Made by a program: the position numbers and the translations under genes
Assembly: GCA_963930775.1 (NCBI GenBank)
Contig: OZ005703.1
Location: 6,386,001 to 6,450,000, forward strand
Direction of reading: 5' to 3'
DNA from: Cliona cf. orientalis
Taxonomy: Eukaryota; Porifera; Demospongiae; Clionaida; Clionaidae
Length of the DNA: 64,000 nt
Part shown: positions 40,245 to 50,095 of the stretch, in pieces
Layout of the letters: each line of letters begins with the position of its first letter
How positions within the stretch are numbered: position 1 is the stretch's first letter
The notes under the pieces: generated by a model
What the model was told of the DNA's origin: nothing
Databases searched by the model: none
What the model saw: the letters and a program-made list of their open reading frames with translations, nothing else

Positions 40245-41906
40245 CTATCTCCTTGAGCACAACCAGTAAATGATCAGAAAAGTAATATAAAAAACTGGGA
40301 TGACTGCTGTTAAAATTTGTAGTATCGTCATTGTAGTGAAGTAGAAGTCATTCATACTAGCAATAGTTCTCCCTATGTAGGCCGCGAAGTAAAGACTGAG
40401 TAACACAAGAAATACTGGATCAGTTGAGGGGTAGCGAACAGTGAGCTTGAAAGGTTGTACGTTGATCATAATTATCAGGGAGAGGACCAAAATGATCAGA
40501 ATATATACACAGCTCATCATTGACGGAGTTGTGATGTAGGCAACAAAGAATAAAGGTCTCATTAAAAGAGTGAGAGCTGAAAACCAGCGATAGTCAAATG
40601 TCCCAGGTTCAGTCCCATCCTTGTAGCAGCCTTGAAAGGAGTCAACGAATGCGTGGAGAAAGTGCCAATTGAGTGGAAAAAGAGAAAGAAACCTTTGAAA
40701 GAATTGAAAAGGATAGAGAAAGGAAACGAGTATAGGAATTATTACAAATAATATAAGGGTGATTATTGCTGGAATAGCGTATGGTAAGTGATCAACACCG
40801 AAGTATTCAATATTGGGTGAATGATACACTCCAAATGTTGATCTGTTAGAACCAAGTTTGTAAATTTGGACAGGTGCTAAAAGATCAGTGGTCACGCTCA
40901 AGATCTTCATGTAAGATAGCAATAGAAAGGTGGCAAAAGAGTCGATGACTGATGTACGTATGTCCCACGTTTTTCGAAAGATAGAGAGCAACTTACGAAA
41001 CGGTTTCCATAGAGTGACTATTAGAGTGCACTTATTGTCATAGAGTTGGATAACAAAATACGATATTAATATCAGCACAAAAGGATAGAGAGCAATTAGA
41101 TATTCCAAGGCCAATGCTTGAAGTGTTGTTATGTGTAGGCAGATATCTGGAAGTATGGACCGAAATGGCTCGAGGTTCCAATAACTATACAAGATCATGG
41201 AAATCTTGACAGCTATCATTAACCTTGGATAGCCCTGGGATAGTGCAGAGAATATCACACGCAGCAATATAGGAATAGACAGAGCTTGGCTGTACCAGAC
41301 AACTCCATGAAGGCGAGAAGAGGTCACGTTGATGTTAAAGAAAAGTACAAAGAAATAGAAAAACGTTAGTGGTACAAACCCTGCCAAGATGAACTTCCAC
41401 CAGTTTTTATGGCCATCTGGACACTTCACACAACTGAGATTGTATGAGAGTACTAGTGGACTGTATCCCTCTTCACAATCACCGCATAATAGGCCTGCTC
41501 TGTTAAAGTAATGACAGATAGAGGCATTTAGGAGTATTTCTGCTCTCTTTGGTAGTGGCATTGTTACTAAGTCATTTTTATTCCTTGAATGGTGATTCTC
41601 ACAGTTGTAGAAACATAAGCCTACATAGGTTGACTGGCTTTCTTTGTCGTAAGTCACACAGTGGCAGTCAAAAACTGCTGAAATCTGCCTGTGAGTGTCA
41701 CATGCTACTGCTTCAGATCCTTGAATTCCACAGAAGCATTTTTTGGATTGATCACAAGTAAACCATGTTGGACAGTCACTGTCTTCTCTACATTGACTAA
41801 TATTAAATTTTGTGTCCCTAAATTCAGAATTACCTCTCTCTCCTTGTGTTGGCACTAGTAAATAGATCAGGAATAATTCTAGTAGCAACCTCTTCATTAC
41901 ATTCAT
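40245..41906 (-). CDS. Multi-pass membrane protein with Cys-rich ectodomain, subfamily F (553 aa)
   Basis: Singleton with its own signal peptide (MNVMKRLLLELFLIYLLVP; an in-frame ATG three codons on is also possible). The ectodomain opens CREDSDCPTWFTC and has shorter spacing between the fifth and sixth cysteines. The CEEGYSPLV juncture is regular. Odd: the second loop cysteine is Tyr (TFDYRWFSA). The third segment has SYWNLEPFRSILPD, where other members have FWNLDLFRSV. The tail is minimal (YWLCSRR). No second complete copy is in the window; 35267 is a decayed relative. Confidence 0.84.
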   Translation of the reverse strand: MNVMKRLLLELFLIYLLVPTQGERGNSEFRDTKFNISQCREDSDCPTWFTCDQSKKCFCGIQGSEAVACDTHRQISAVFDCHCVTYDKESQSTYVGLCFYNCENHHSRNKNDLVTMPLPKRAEILLNASICHYFNRAGLLCGDCEEGYSPLVLSYNLSCVKCPDGHKNWWKFILAGFVPLTFFYFFVLFFNINVTSSRLHGVVWYSQALSIPILLRVIFSALSQGYPRLMIAVKISMILYSYWNLEPFRSILPDICLHITTLQALALEYLIALYPFVLILISYFVIQLYDNKCTLIVTLWKPFRKLLSIFRKTWDIRTSVIDSFATFLLLSYMKILSVTTDLLAPVQIYKLGSNRSTFGVYHSPNIEYFGVDHLPYAIPAIITLILFVIIPILVSFLYPFQFFQRFLSLFPLNWHFLHAFVDSFQGCYKDGTEPGTFDYRWFSALTLLMRPLFFVAYITTPSMMSCVYILIILVLSLIIMINVQPFKLTVRYPSTDPVFLVLLSLYFAAYIGRTIASMNDFYFTTMTILQILTAVIPVFYITFLIIYWLCSRR

Positions 41907-42187
41907 TGCTGCAAATTTGCTATCGATTTCTATTGTTTTGCTAAGTGCAGCTGCAGTTGTTGATAATATCTAAGACTTGTATACAGTTTCACGTTGAAAA
42001 CAACTGGTGCATGTGTGTTTCCCTTAAAATTCCTGTACTATAGTTAAGGATGTCCGAGTATACAGGTTTTTATGTCAAGTCTTATTATTATACCAGGTAT
42101 TGTATAGGACATACAATAGCTGTGGAACAATGTATAGTTTGTATACATCTGGCAAAAGATGGAATTCCACTAACTATAGACTTTATT
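41907..42187. other. 5' flank of the F gene
   Basis: No supported feature; must include the F promoter. Confidence 0.35.
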
Positions 42188-42440
42188 AGCCCCATTTACA
42201 CATAGGCCTTAACTCGGGTCAGGATCCGCATTAAACTAACTCGCTTATGTGTAAACGCGCTAATCCACTTGTAAACCGAATTAGTTGACCCGGGTTGTAA
42301 CCCACATCCTGATGTGGATTAGAAGTGGGTTACGTGCATAGTAGTGGGCTATGAATATCTTAACTCGGGTCAAGCGCGTGTGTGTAAACGCGGTTTAATC
42401 CGGTTCAGTTTAAACTGGTTTGGTACGTGTAAACGGGGCT
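42188..42440. mobile_element. MITE with AGCCCCRTTTACAC ends, copy 2
   Basis: Same ends as 14963-15259 (AGCCCCATTTACAC and GTGTAAACGGGGCT), the same repeated GTGTAAAC core, but a different interior (AACTCGGGTCAGGATCC type). It is 253 bp long: the same terminal repeats with a divergent middle. Confidence 0.85.
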
Positions 42441-42627
42441 ATTGTCTACTGCATAGATACCTCACGCAACATGATCATATGAGATTATAAGTTTTATTTC
42501 CTATTACCACAGTATAGCATTGCTGGTACATTTCTTGTAGCTAAATCTTATTGCACTTTCTTATGAGAATGCAAAATCTTGCCAAGAATGTAATTATACC
42601 ACCTATCCCACACTCTGCTGCCATCAG

Positions 42628-42701
42628 GGCTTAGTAGCTCAGTTGGTAAGAGTGTGTGACTAGAATTCAGAAGTTCCTGGGTTCAAATCCCGGCTTAGTC
42701 C
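42628..42701 (+). tRNA. tRNA-like sequence, anticodon AGA position; pseudogene or SINE head
   Basis: A box TAGCTCAGTTGG (42635-42646) and B box GGTTCAAATCC (42680-42690) are intact and correctly spaced. The 74-nt cloverleaf has acceptor GGCTTAG/CTTAGTC with one mismatch, anticodon stem TGTGA/TCAGA with one mismatch, and T stem CTGGG/CCCGG. The loop would give AGA (Ser), but serine tRNAs have a long variable arm and here it is only 5 nt. So I read it as a tRNA pseudogene or tRNA-derived SINE promoter. A T6 run follows at about 42706. Confidence 0.6.
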
Positions 42702-42864
42702 TGAGATTTTTTCTCTTCCTTCATTTCTCAATCGCCTATTTCAACACCTGCCTTACAAGGCTTATGGTAATTAGCCTTTGATTATCAATGTAATTATTAT
42801 AAATATTGCAAAGATGTTTTAATCAATTACAGTGTGAAAATAAGTTGATTGTGCGTTTACAAAA

Positions 42865-44547
42865 CTATTGTTGTCTGTTACACTTCATTCTTGAAATAAT
42901 CCAGAAACTAATAAATGTTGCTATGTATATAATTGGAACACAGCTTGTCAATAAAGGAAAAATTTCAATAAGTATTATGGAAAAGAATTTTCCTGTTGTT
43001 GCAATATCTCTTGAAATCACAGCAATGAATACTAAGCTTAGTAGAATATAGAATACTGTATCCATTAAAGAATAGAGTGAAGCAACCTTCTTGTATGGTT
43101 GTATGTTTATTGTAGCTATTGTAAGGATAAGGAGAGCAATAAGACCGTATATAAAGAACATCATCGACAAAGTCATTGCATATAAGACAAAAAATAGCAG
43201 TCGAATCAGATGAATGAATGCTGAAATCCATCGACAATCAAATGTCCCAGGTTCAGTCCCGTCCTTATAGCAGCCTTGAAAGGAGTCAACAAAGGCATGG
43301 AGGAAGTGCCAATTAAATGGAAAATAGGAAAAAAACATTTGAAAGAATTGAAAAGGGTAAAGAATAAAGATTATTGTAGGGATACCGACAAAGAGTGTAA
43401 GGATGATGATCGCTGTGATAGCATATGGAAGGTGTTCATTTCCAAAGTATTGGACAGTGGGGGTGTAGTATAGCCCAAATTGAGCTTTATTTGACCCCAG
43501 TTTGTAGATAGTAGTAGGAACCAAAAGATCAGCAGAGACACTCAACACTTTGACGTAAGATAGCAGAAAGAAAGTAGCAAAGGAGTCTATAATTGATGTT
43601 CGAGTATCCCAGGATTTTCGAAACACAGAAAGCACCTTGCGAAATGGCTTCCATATGATAACTACTACAGCAAACCGTCTATCATGGAGCTCAATAAGTA
43701 AGTATGAAAAAAGTATTAACACAAATGGATAAAGTGCAAGGAAGTAGTCCAGAGCTAATGCTTGAAGGGTGGTCACATCGAGGCAAATATCAGGAATGAC
43801 AGAATGAAACAAGTCAAGGTTCCAAAAACTGTAAAAGACCATGAGTATCTTTCCTGCTATTAGCAGATGTGGACTACGATGGCTCAATTCAAACATGACC
43901 AGACGGATGAACTGAGGCATAGATATGACTTGACTGAACCAGACTACTCCATGAAGACGAGAAGATGTCACATTGATGTTAAAGACGATGACAAAGAAAT
44001 AGAAGAATGTTAGGGGTACAGATCCAGCTAAGATGAATTTCCACCAGTTTTTATGACCATCTGGACACTTCACACAACTGAAATTGTATGAGAGTACAAA
44101 TGGACTGTATCCCTCTTCACAATCGCCACATAGTAGACCCATTCTGTGAAAGCTAACACAGACTGATTTATTGAGCAGCGCTTCTGGCATTTGTGGCAAT
44201 TTATTGTGAATATGATCCACTTTTTTAACGTTGTTACAGTTGTAGAAGCACAGTCCAAGATAGGTGGATCTAGTCTGTCTATCATAGGTCACACAGTGGC
44301 AGTCTAGAACAGCTGCCTCTCCACGTTCAATGTCGCACACCACTTCATAGCTGTGTTCATTTCCACACTCACAAATGTTCTGTGAGTTACAAATGAACCA
44401 TGTTGGACACGCACTATCATTATTGCAGTGAAGATATCTAACTTCTCTCGATTTAATAGTGCCGACTTTGGTGTATCTCCCTTGACTTGACTGACTAAGC
44501 ACTGTAACTAACAACAAGATAGATAGTAGACCTTTTGACATGTTCAT
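42865..44547 (-). CDS. Multi-pass membrane protein with Cys-rich ectodomain, subfamily E (560 aa)
   Basis: Signal peptide MNMSKGLLSILLLVTVLSQ starts at an ATG shared by most E copies. A linker (GRYTKVGTIKSREVRY) precedes the first cysteine, which is E-specific. The ectodomain opens CNNDSACPTWFICNSQNICEC. The sequon before the juncture is NFS instead of NLS. FQGCYKDGTEPG is regular, followed by DCRWISAF. The tail is basic and polar (ISRMKCNRQQ), unlike the RCVKLH end of the other E copies. It is the first, most diverged and intact unit of the E array. Confidence 0.86.
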   Translation of the reverse strand: MNMSKGLLSILLLVTVLSQSSQGRYTKVGTIKSREVRYLHCNNDSACPTWFICNSQNICECGNEHSYEVVCDIERGEAAVLDCHCVTYDRQTRSTYLGLCFYNCNNVKKVDHIHNKLPQMPEALLNKSVCVSFHRMGLLCGDCEEGYSPFVLSYNFSCVKCPDGHKNWWKFILAGSVPLTFFYFFVIVFNINVTSSRLHGVVWFSQVISMPQFIRLVMFELSHRSPHLLIAGKILMVFYSFWNLDLFHSVIPDICLDVTTLQALALDYFLALYPFVLILFSYLLIELHDRRFAVVVIIWKPFRKVLSVFRKSWDTRTSIIDSFATFFLLSYVKVLSVSADLLVPTTIYKLGSNKAQFGLYYTPTVQYFGNEHLPYAITAIIILTLFVGIPTIIFILYPFQFFQMFFSYFPFNWHFLHAFVDSFQGCYKDGTEPGTFDCRWISAFIHLIRLLFFVLYAMTLSMMFFIYGLIALLILTIATINIQPYKKVASLYSLMDTVFYILLSLVFIAVISRDIATTGKFFSIILIEIFPLLTSCVPIIYIATFISFWIISRMKCNRQQ

Positions 44548-44594
44548 GTTAGCTATAATGTTACAATTCGCTTACTATAATATTATATATGATT

Positions 44595-44676
44595 CACTGT
44601 AAAAAATGAATAGTGAACGTCACCACTTGGTAGTGATATCTGTGGCAAAATGTAGTGACAGTTATTTTTTACGGTG
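44595..44676. mobile_element. Tiny MITE, 82 bp, ends CACYGTAAAAAAT, copy 1
   Basis: CACTGTAAAAAATGAA at the left is mirrored by GTTATTTTTTACGGTG at the right. The interior has a second inverted pair (GTCACCAC... GTAGTGAC). A sister at 61146-61224 sits in the same place relative to its E gene, so it was probably duplicated with the unit. Confidence 0.75.
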
Positions 44677-44689
44677 ATATATATCAGCA

Positions 44690-45020
44690 ATGGAACAACA
44701 TGATAATATTGTTGTACATGGCTGTAGGTTATTAATAAATGTTTCATTTATATTAATAATATAACAAATTATGCGGATATACAAAGTAATATAGGTCAGT
44801 ACCTTGTATAAATTTGCTAGTGATTGTTGTATTTTAATGTAGGAATCAATGTGTTCTGTAACATGACACTGAAAGCTAATAATATGGAAACAAGTGCAAA
44901 TTGTTATTATAATACATGTACACACATGCATACACACAATGTCATGTGCACACACACACAATAACACAAAAATGTTCAGTACAGCAGTGAATTGTATGTT
45001 CACAAAACCCATAACCTAAT
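44690..45020. repeat. E-array intergenic repeat, copy 1
   Basis: Ordered blocks AACAACATGATAATATT, AGTACCTTGTATAAATTTGC, ACATGACACTGAAAGCTAAT, CACACAATGTCATGTGCACA and GTGAATTGTATGTTCACAAA recur between nearly every pair of E units. Contains CA-rich microsatellite sequence. No gene. Confidence 0.7.
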
Positions 45021-46695
45021 CTAGTGTAATTTAACACACCTCATTTTTGAAATAATCCAGAAACTAATAAATGTTGCTATATATACAATTGGAATACTGC
45101 CGGTTAATAAAGGAATAAGAGTATTAAATATAATAGGGGAGAGTTTTGCAACATCTCTTGAAATTATAGCAATGAACATTAAGCTTAGTAGAATGTAGAA
45201 CACTGTGTCCATTATAGAATAGCGGTAAGCAATTTTCTTATATGGTTGTATATTTATCACAACTATTGAAAGGGTAAGGAAAGCAATAAGACCATATATA
45301 CAGAACATCATCGACAAAGTCATCCCATACAAGATAAAAAACAGTAGTCGAATCAAATGGATGAGGGTTGAAACCCATCGACAGTCTAATGCATGTCCCA
45401 GGCTCAGTTCCGTCCTTATAGCAGCCTTGAAAGGAGTCAACAAAGGCGTGGAGAAAATGCCAATTGAATGGAAAATAGGAAAGGAACTTTTGAAAAAATT
45501 GAAAGGGGTAAACAATAAAGATTATTGTAGGGATACTCACAAATAATGTAAGGATAATGATTGCTGTGATGGCGTATGGAAGGTGTTCATTTCCAAAGTA
45601 TTGGACAGTGGGGGTGTAGAATAGCCCAAATTGAACATTATTTGACCCCAATTTATATATAGTGGTAGGAATCAAAAGATCAGCAGAGACACTCAACACT
45701 TTGACGTAAGATAGCAAAAAGAAAGTAGCAAAGGAATCAATAATTGATGTACGAATGTCCCAGGACTTTCGAAACACAGAAAGCACCTTGCGAAATGGCT
45801 TCCATATAGTTACTACTACAGCAAACCGTCTACCATGGAGCTCAATAAGTAAGTATGAAAGAAGTATTAACATAAATGGATAAAGTGCAAGGAAGTAGTC
45901 CAGAGCTAATGCTTGAAGGGTGGTCACATTGAGACAAATATCAGGAAGGACAGAACGAAACAAGTCAAGGTTCCAAAAACTATAAAAGACCATGAATATC
46001 TTTCCTACCATTAGCAGATGTGGACTATGATGGCTCAATTCATACATTATCAGACGGATAAATTGAGGCATAGTGATGACTTGACTGAACCAGACTACTC
46101 CATGAAGACGAGAAGATGTCACATTGATGTTAAAGATGACCACAAAGAGGTAGAAGAATGTGAGTGGCACAGATCCAGCTAGAATGAACTTCCACCAGTT
46201 TTTATGGCCATCTGGACACCTCACACAACTGAGATTGTATGAGAGTACAAGTGGACTGTATCCCTCTTCACAATCACCACATAGTAGACCTGTTCTGTGA
46301 AAGCTAGCACAGACTGATTTATTGAGCAGTGCTTCTGATGTTTGTGGTAGTTTAATATGAATATGATCCACTTTTTTAACGCTATTACAGTTGTAGAAGC
46401 ACAGTCCAAGATAGGTGGATCCAGTCTGTCTATCATAGGTCACACAGTGGCAGTCTAGAACAGCTGCCTCTCCACGTTCAATATCACACACCACTTCATA
46501 GCTGTGTTCATTTCCACACTCACAAATGTTCTGTGAGTTACAAATGAACCATGTTGGACATGCACTATCATTATTACAGTGAGGATAGCCAACTTCTCTA
46601 GTGCTGACTTTGGTATATCTCCCATGACTTGACTGGCTAAGCACAGTAACTAATATCAAGATAGATAGTAGACCTTTTGACGTGTTCATGTTCAT
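45021..46695 (-). pseudogene. Subfamily E gene with a single frameshift
   Basis: Starts MNMNTSKGLLSILILV. Everything to KDGTEPGT is regular, including all 15 ectodomain cysteines. At 45391-45394 four extra bases (giving AATGCATGTCCC where sisters have AATGTCCC) shift the frame, so the first frame runs out at 45238 while the second continues as DCRWVSTLIHLIR to the usual RCVKLH end. If translated it would lack the last four membrane segments. This is the only lesion I see, so loss is recent or the site is an assembly error. Confidence 0.8.
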
Positions 46696-46889
46696 GTTGA
46701 ACAGTAGCTACATGCAGAATATTCTTGATGTTTACAATTACTTTTTGTGAGAAGACTATTTATTATTTGCATATAGTCCAAGATCAAAGGGTAAATAAAG
46801 CACACTATAGCACACTTCTGGGGCAAATATAGCACACATGCACACAGTATTGCATACTTTTTGCCTTTAATCTTATGGCTTCATACAAC

Positions 46890-47110
46890 AAGTACATAAG
46901 AACGCACATCAAAGCTTTAGAATCATTATGACAGACAGATAGTGTATAATATAGCAACCCGACAGATACTTCAGAGGAATGACCCTGAATCACCTGAAAT
47001 AGTATTCCCTGCTAAGAAAATTAAAATTTGTCAGCTAAGGACTTGATTGCTTTTGAATTCAACTTGAGCCAACATAATTTAGCTAATAGATCTGATCAGA
47101 TCTCTTATAG
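46890..47110. repeat. Dispersed repeat R1, copy 3
   Basis: TTAGAATCATTATGACAGAC, GACCCTGAATCACCTGAAAT and CTTTTGAATTCAACTTGAGC in the R1 order. Here it lies antisense to the gene downstream of it, unlike copy 1. Confidence 0.65.
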
Positions 47111-47230
47111 CAATGCCATTTTAACATTTATTAGCCAAAATGTTACAGCCGGGGAATACCGGTAACATGATAATATTATTATTGTACCTGTCAGTGATTG
47201 TAAGTAAAATTAATTACGTTTCATTTGTAA

Positions 47231-47395
47231 TATCGTATAGCCGGAAAATTGGGCAGGGAATTAAATTTGGTGGTTTGTCTATCTATATCACAGCCACCAA
47301 ATTAAATCCACCAAAATTTCCTATACTCGCATATATACATATGGCAATCCCCGTACCGAACTGCCAAATTTAAATCTGCTAATATTCTGCTAATA
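47231..47395. mobile_element. Decayed, one-ended relative of the 2009 MITE
   Basis: Follows the reverse complement of 2009-2229 for about 150 bp (TATCGTATAGCCGGAAAATT start). Nearly every CG of the GGCGG units is changed to TG or CA (GGTGG, CCACC). The far end is lost. The copy at 51786 shares the same changes, so both derive from one insertion. Confidence 0.75.
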
Positions 47396-47521
47396 CACAT
47401 GCACACATCCATACACATAATATCAATGTCATGTGCAAACACACACAATAGCACAAAAATGTTCAGTACAACAGCGAATTGTATGCCAAGTTCACAAAAC
47501 CCATAACCCTATTAACTTAAT

Positions 47522-49192
47522 CTAGTGTAATTTAACACACCTCGTTTTTGAAATAATCCAGAAACTAATAAATATCGCTATATATACAATTGGAATACTG
47601 CCAGTTAATAAAGGAAAAAGAGTATTAAATATATTAATAGAGGAGAGTTTTGCAACATCTCTTGAAATTATAGCAATGAAGACTAAGCTTAGTAGAATGT
47701 AGAACACTGTGTCCATTATAGAATAGCGGTAAGCAATTTTCTTATATGGTTGTATATTTATCGCAACTATTGAAAGGGTAAGGAAAGCAATAAGACCATA
47801 TATACAGAACATCATCGACAAAGTCATCCCGTATAAGATAAAAAACAGTAGTCGAATCAAATGGATGAGGGTTGAAAACCATCGGCAGTCAAATGTCCCA
47901 GGTTCAGTCCCATCCTTATAGCAGCCTTGAAAGGAATCAACAAAGGCATGGAGAAAGTGCCAATTAAATGGAAAATAGGAAAGAAACTTTTGAAAGAATT
48001 GAAAAGGGTAAAGAATAAAGGTTATTGTAGGGATACTCACAAACAGTGTAAGGATGATGATTGCTGTGATGGCGTATGGAAGGTGTTCGTTTCCGAAGTA
48101 TTGGACAGTGGGGGTGTAGTATAGCCCAAATCGAACTTTATATGATCCCAATTCGTATATGGTAGTAGGAATCAAAAGATCAGCAGAGACAGTCAATACT
48201 TTGACATATGAAAGCAAAAAGAAAGTAGCAAATGAATCAATAATTGATGTACGAATGTCCCATGACTTACGAAACACAGAAAGCACCTTGCGAAATGGCT
48301 TCCATATGAGTACTATTGCAGTATACTGTCGATCGTGGAGCTCAATTAGTAAGTACGAAAGAATTATTAATACGAATGGATAAAGTGCAAGACTGTAGTC
48401 CATAGCTAATGCTTGAAGTGTGGTCACATTGAGACAAATATCAGGAATGACGGAACGAAACAAGTCAAGATTCCAAAAACTATAAAACACTGTGAATGTC
48501 TTCGCTGCTATCAACAGATATGGATTACGATGGCTCAATTCAAACATGACCAGACGGATAAACTGAGGCATAGTGATGACTTGACTGAACCAGACTACCC
48601 CATGAAGGCGAGAAGACGTCACATTGATGTTAAAGATGACCACAAAGAAGTAGAAGAATGTGAGTGGCATAAATCCGGCCAAGATGAACTTCCACCAGTT
48701 TTTATGGCCATCTGGACACCGTACACAACTGAGATTGTATGAGAGTACAAATGGACTGTATCCCTCGTCACAATCGCCACATAGTAGACCCGTTCTGTGA
48801 AAGCTCTTGCAGATCGATTTATTGAGCAGCGCTTCGGATTTTTGAGGCAGTTTGTTATGAATATGATCCACTTTTTTATAGTTATTACAGTTGTAGAAGC
48901 ACAGTCCAAGATAGGTGGATCCAGCTGGTTTATCATAGGTCACACAGTGGCAGTCTAGAACAGCTGCCTCTCCACGTTCAATGTCACACACCACTTCATA
49001 GCTGTGTTCATTTCCACACTCACAACTGTTCTGTGAGTTACAAATGAACCATGTTGGACATGCACTATCATTATTACAGTGAGAATATCTAACTTCTCTT
49101 GATTTAATAGTGCTGACTTTGGTGTATCTCCCTTGACTTGACCGTCTAAGCACTGTAACTAACATCAAGATAGATAGTAAACCTTTTGCCAT
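47522..49192 (-). CDS. Multi-pass membrane protein with Cys-rich ectodomain, subfamily E (556 aa)
   Basis: ATG at 49192 (MAKGLLSILMLVTVLRRSSQG); the two residues MN that precede SKG in sisters are here NVN without a start, and the open frame to 49234 begins with TTG. The ectodomain is complete; the juncture has CDEGYSPF (Asp for Glu), shared with the broken copy at 55990. FQGCYKDGTEPG and DCRWFSTL are kept. Tail SKTRCVKLH. Fully open, no intron. Flanked on both sides by array spacers. Confidence 0.86.
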   Translation of the reverse strand: MAKGLLSILMLVTVLRRSSQGRYTKVSTIKSREVRYSHCNNDSACPTWFICNSQNSCECGNEHSYEVVCDIERGEAAVLDCHCVTYDKPAGSTYLGLCFYNCNNYKKVDHIHNKLPQKSEALLNKSICKSFHRTGLLCGDCDEGYSPFVLSYNLSCVRCPDGHKNWWKFILAGFMPLTFFYFFVVIFNINVTSSRLHGVVWFSQVITMPQFIRLVMFELSHRNPYLLIAAKTFTVFYSFWNLDLFRSVIPDICLNVTTLQALAMDYSLALYPFVLIILSYLLIELHDRQYTAIVLIWKPFRKVLSVFRKSWDIRTSIIDSFATFFLLSYVKVLTVSADLLIPTTIYELGSYKVRFGLYYTPTVQYFGNEHLPYAITAIIILTLFVSIPTITFILYPFQFFQKFLSYFPFNWHFLHAFVDSFQGCYKDGTEPGTFDCRWFSTLIHLIRLLFFILYGMTLSMMFCIYGLIAFLTLSIVAINIQPYKKIAYRYSIMDTVFYILLSLVFIAIISRDVAKLSSINIFNTLFPLLTGSIPIVYIAIFISFWIISKTRCVKLH

Positions 49193-50095
49193 GTTCACGT
49201 TGATGTTGAACAGAGCTACGTCCAGAATATTCAAGACTTTTGTGTCTAATTATATTTGCATATATAGTCCAAGATCAAAGGGCAAATACAGCACACTTTT
49301 GGGGCAAATATAGCACACTCGTACACTTGCACACTTTTAGCCTTTGTTTTTGTATGGCTTCATATAATAAGTACACAAGAACACATAATATTATCAAAGC
49401 TAACAGAGCTGTTATGATAGGCACATAGTGTAGCAACCAGGAAAAACACAGATACCTATCAAAACTTTAGAGGAATGACCCTGAACTAACTGAAATAATA
49501 TTCCCTGATAAGAAAATTTGTGAATTGAAGACTCAATCGCTTTTGGATTGAACTTGAGCAGCTAATAGATCAGATCCGATCTCTAATAGCAATACCATTT
49601 TAATATTTATTAGCCAATTGAAAATGCTACAGCCATGGAACAACTTGATAACATTATTATTGTACCTGGTTGTAAGTGAGTTACGTTTCATTTGTAATAT
49701 TGATGTACTAAACTACGGGTACAAAGTAATATGGATCAGTACCTTGTATAAATTTACTAGTGATTTTTGTATTTTAATGTATAAGAATGTGTATAATGAC
49801 ACTGAAAGCTAATAATACGGAAACGAGTACAAATCGTTATCGTAGTTTACAGTGTATGCACAGGTGCACACATTTACCGTGTTTATGCTAATGAAACACA
49901 TGATCTAAATAGCACAATACGCGTTCTAGGATTTTTCACAGTGTATCTTAATGGAGCATGTGACGCAAAGTTTGAAATCGTAATTTTTTTAGCTTGCGTT
50001 CTATTTGAATAAACACGGTATGCACACAAAAATAACACAAAATGTTTAGTACAACATAGAAATAAGTAAATTGTGTATTCACAGAACCTATAGCC
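49193..50095. other. E-array spacer
   Basis: R1 copy 4 at about 49370-49590, then the intergenic repeat. 49870-50020 (ACCGTGTTTATGCTAATGAA, TAGCACAATACGCGTTCTA) recurs at 63860-63930, so it belongs to an extended spacer type. No gene. Confidence 0.6.

Larger units (their letters stand above)
46696..47521. other. E-array spacer: AGCACAC repeats, R1 copy, MITE relic
   Basis: 46790-46840 has AGCACACT/TAGCACAC runs; 46890-47110 is R1; 47231-47370 is a decayed MITE relative; the rest is the intergenic repeat. No gene. Confidence 0.65.

Noticed and set aside
44900-45000. CACACA-rich stretches as possible CRISPR-like or functional repeat
   Set aside because: Simple microsatellite inside the copied spacer; no unit-spacer structure.
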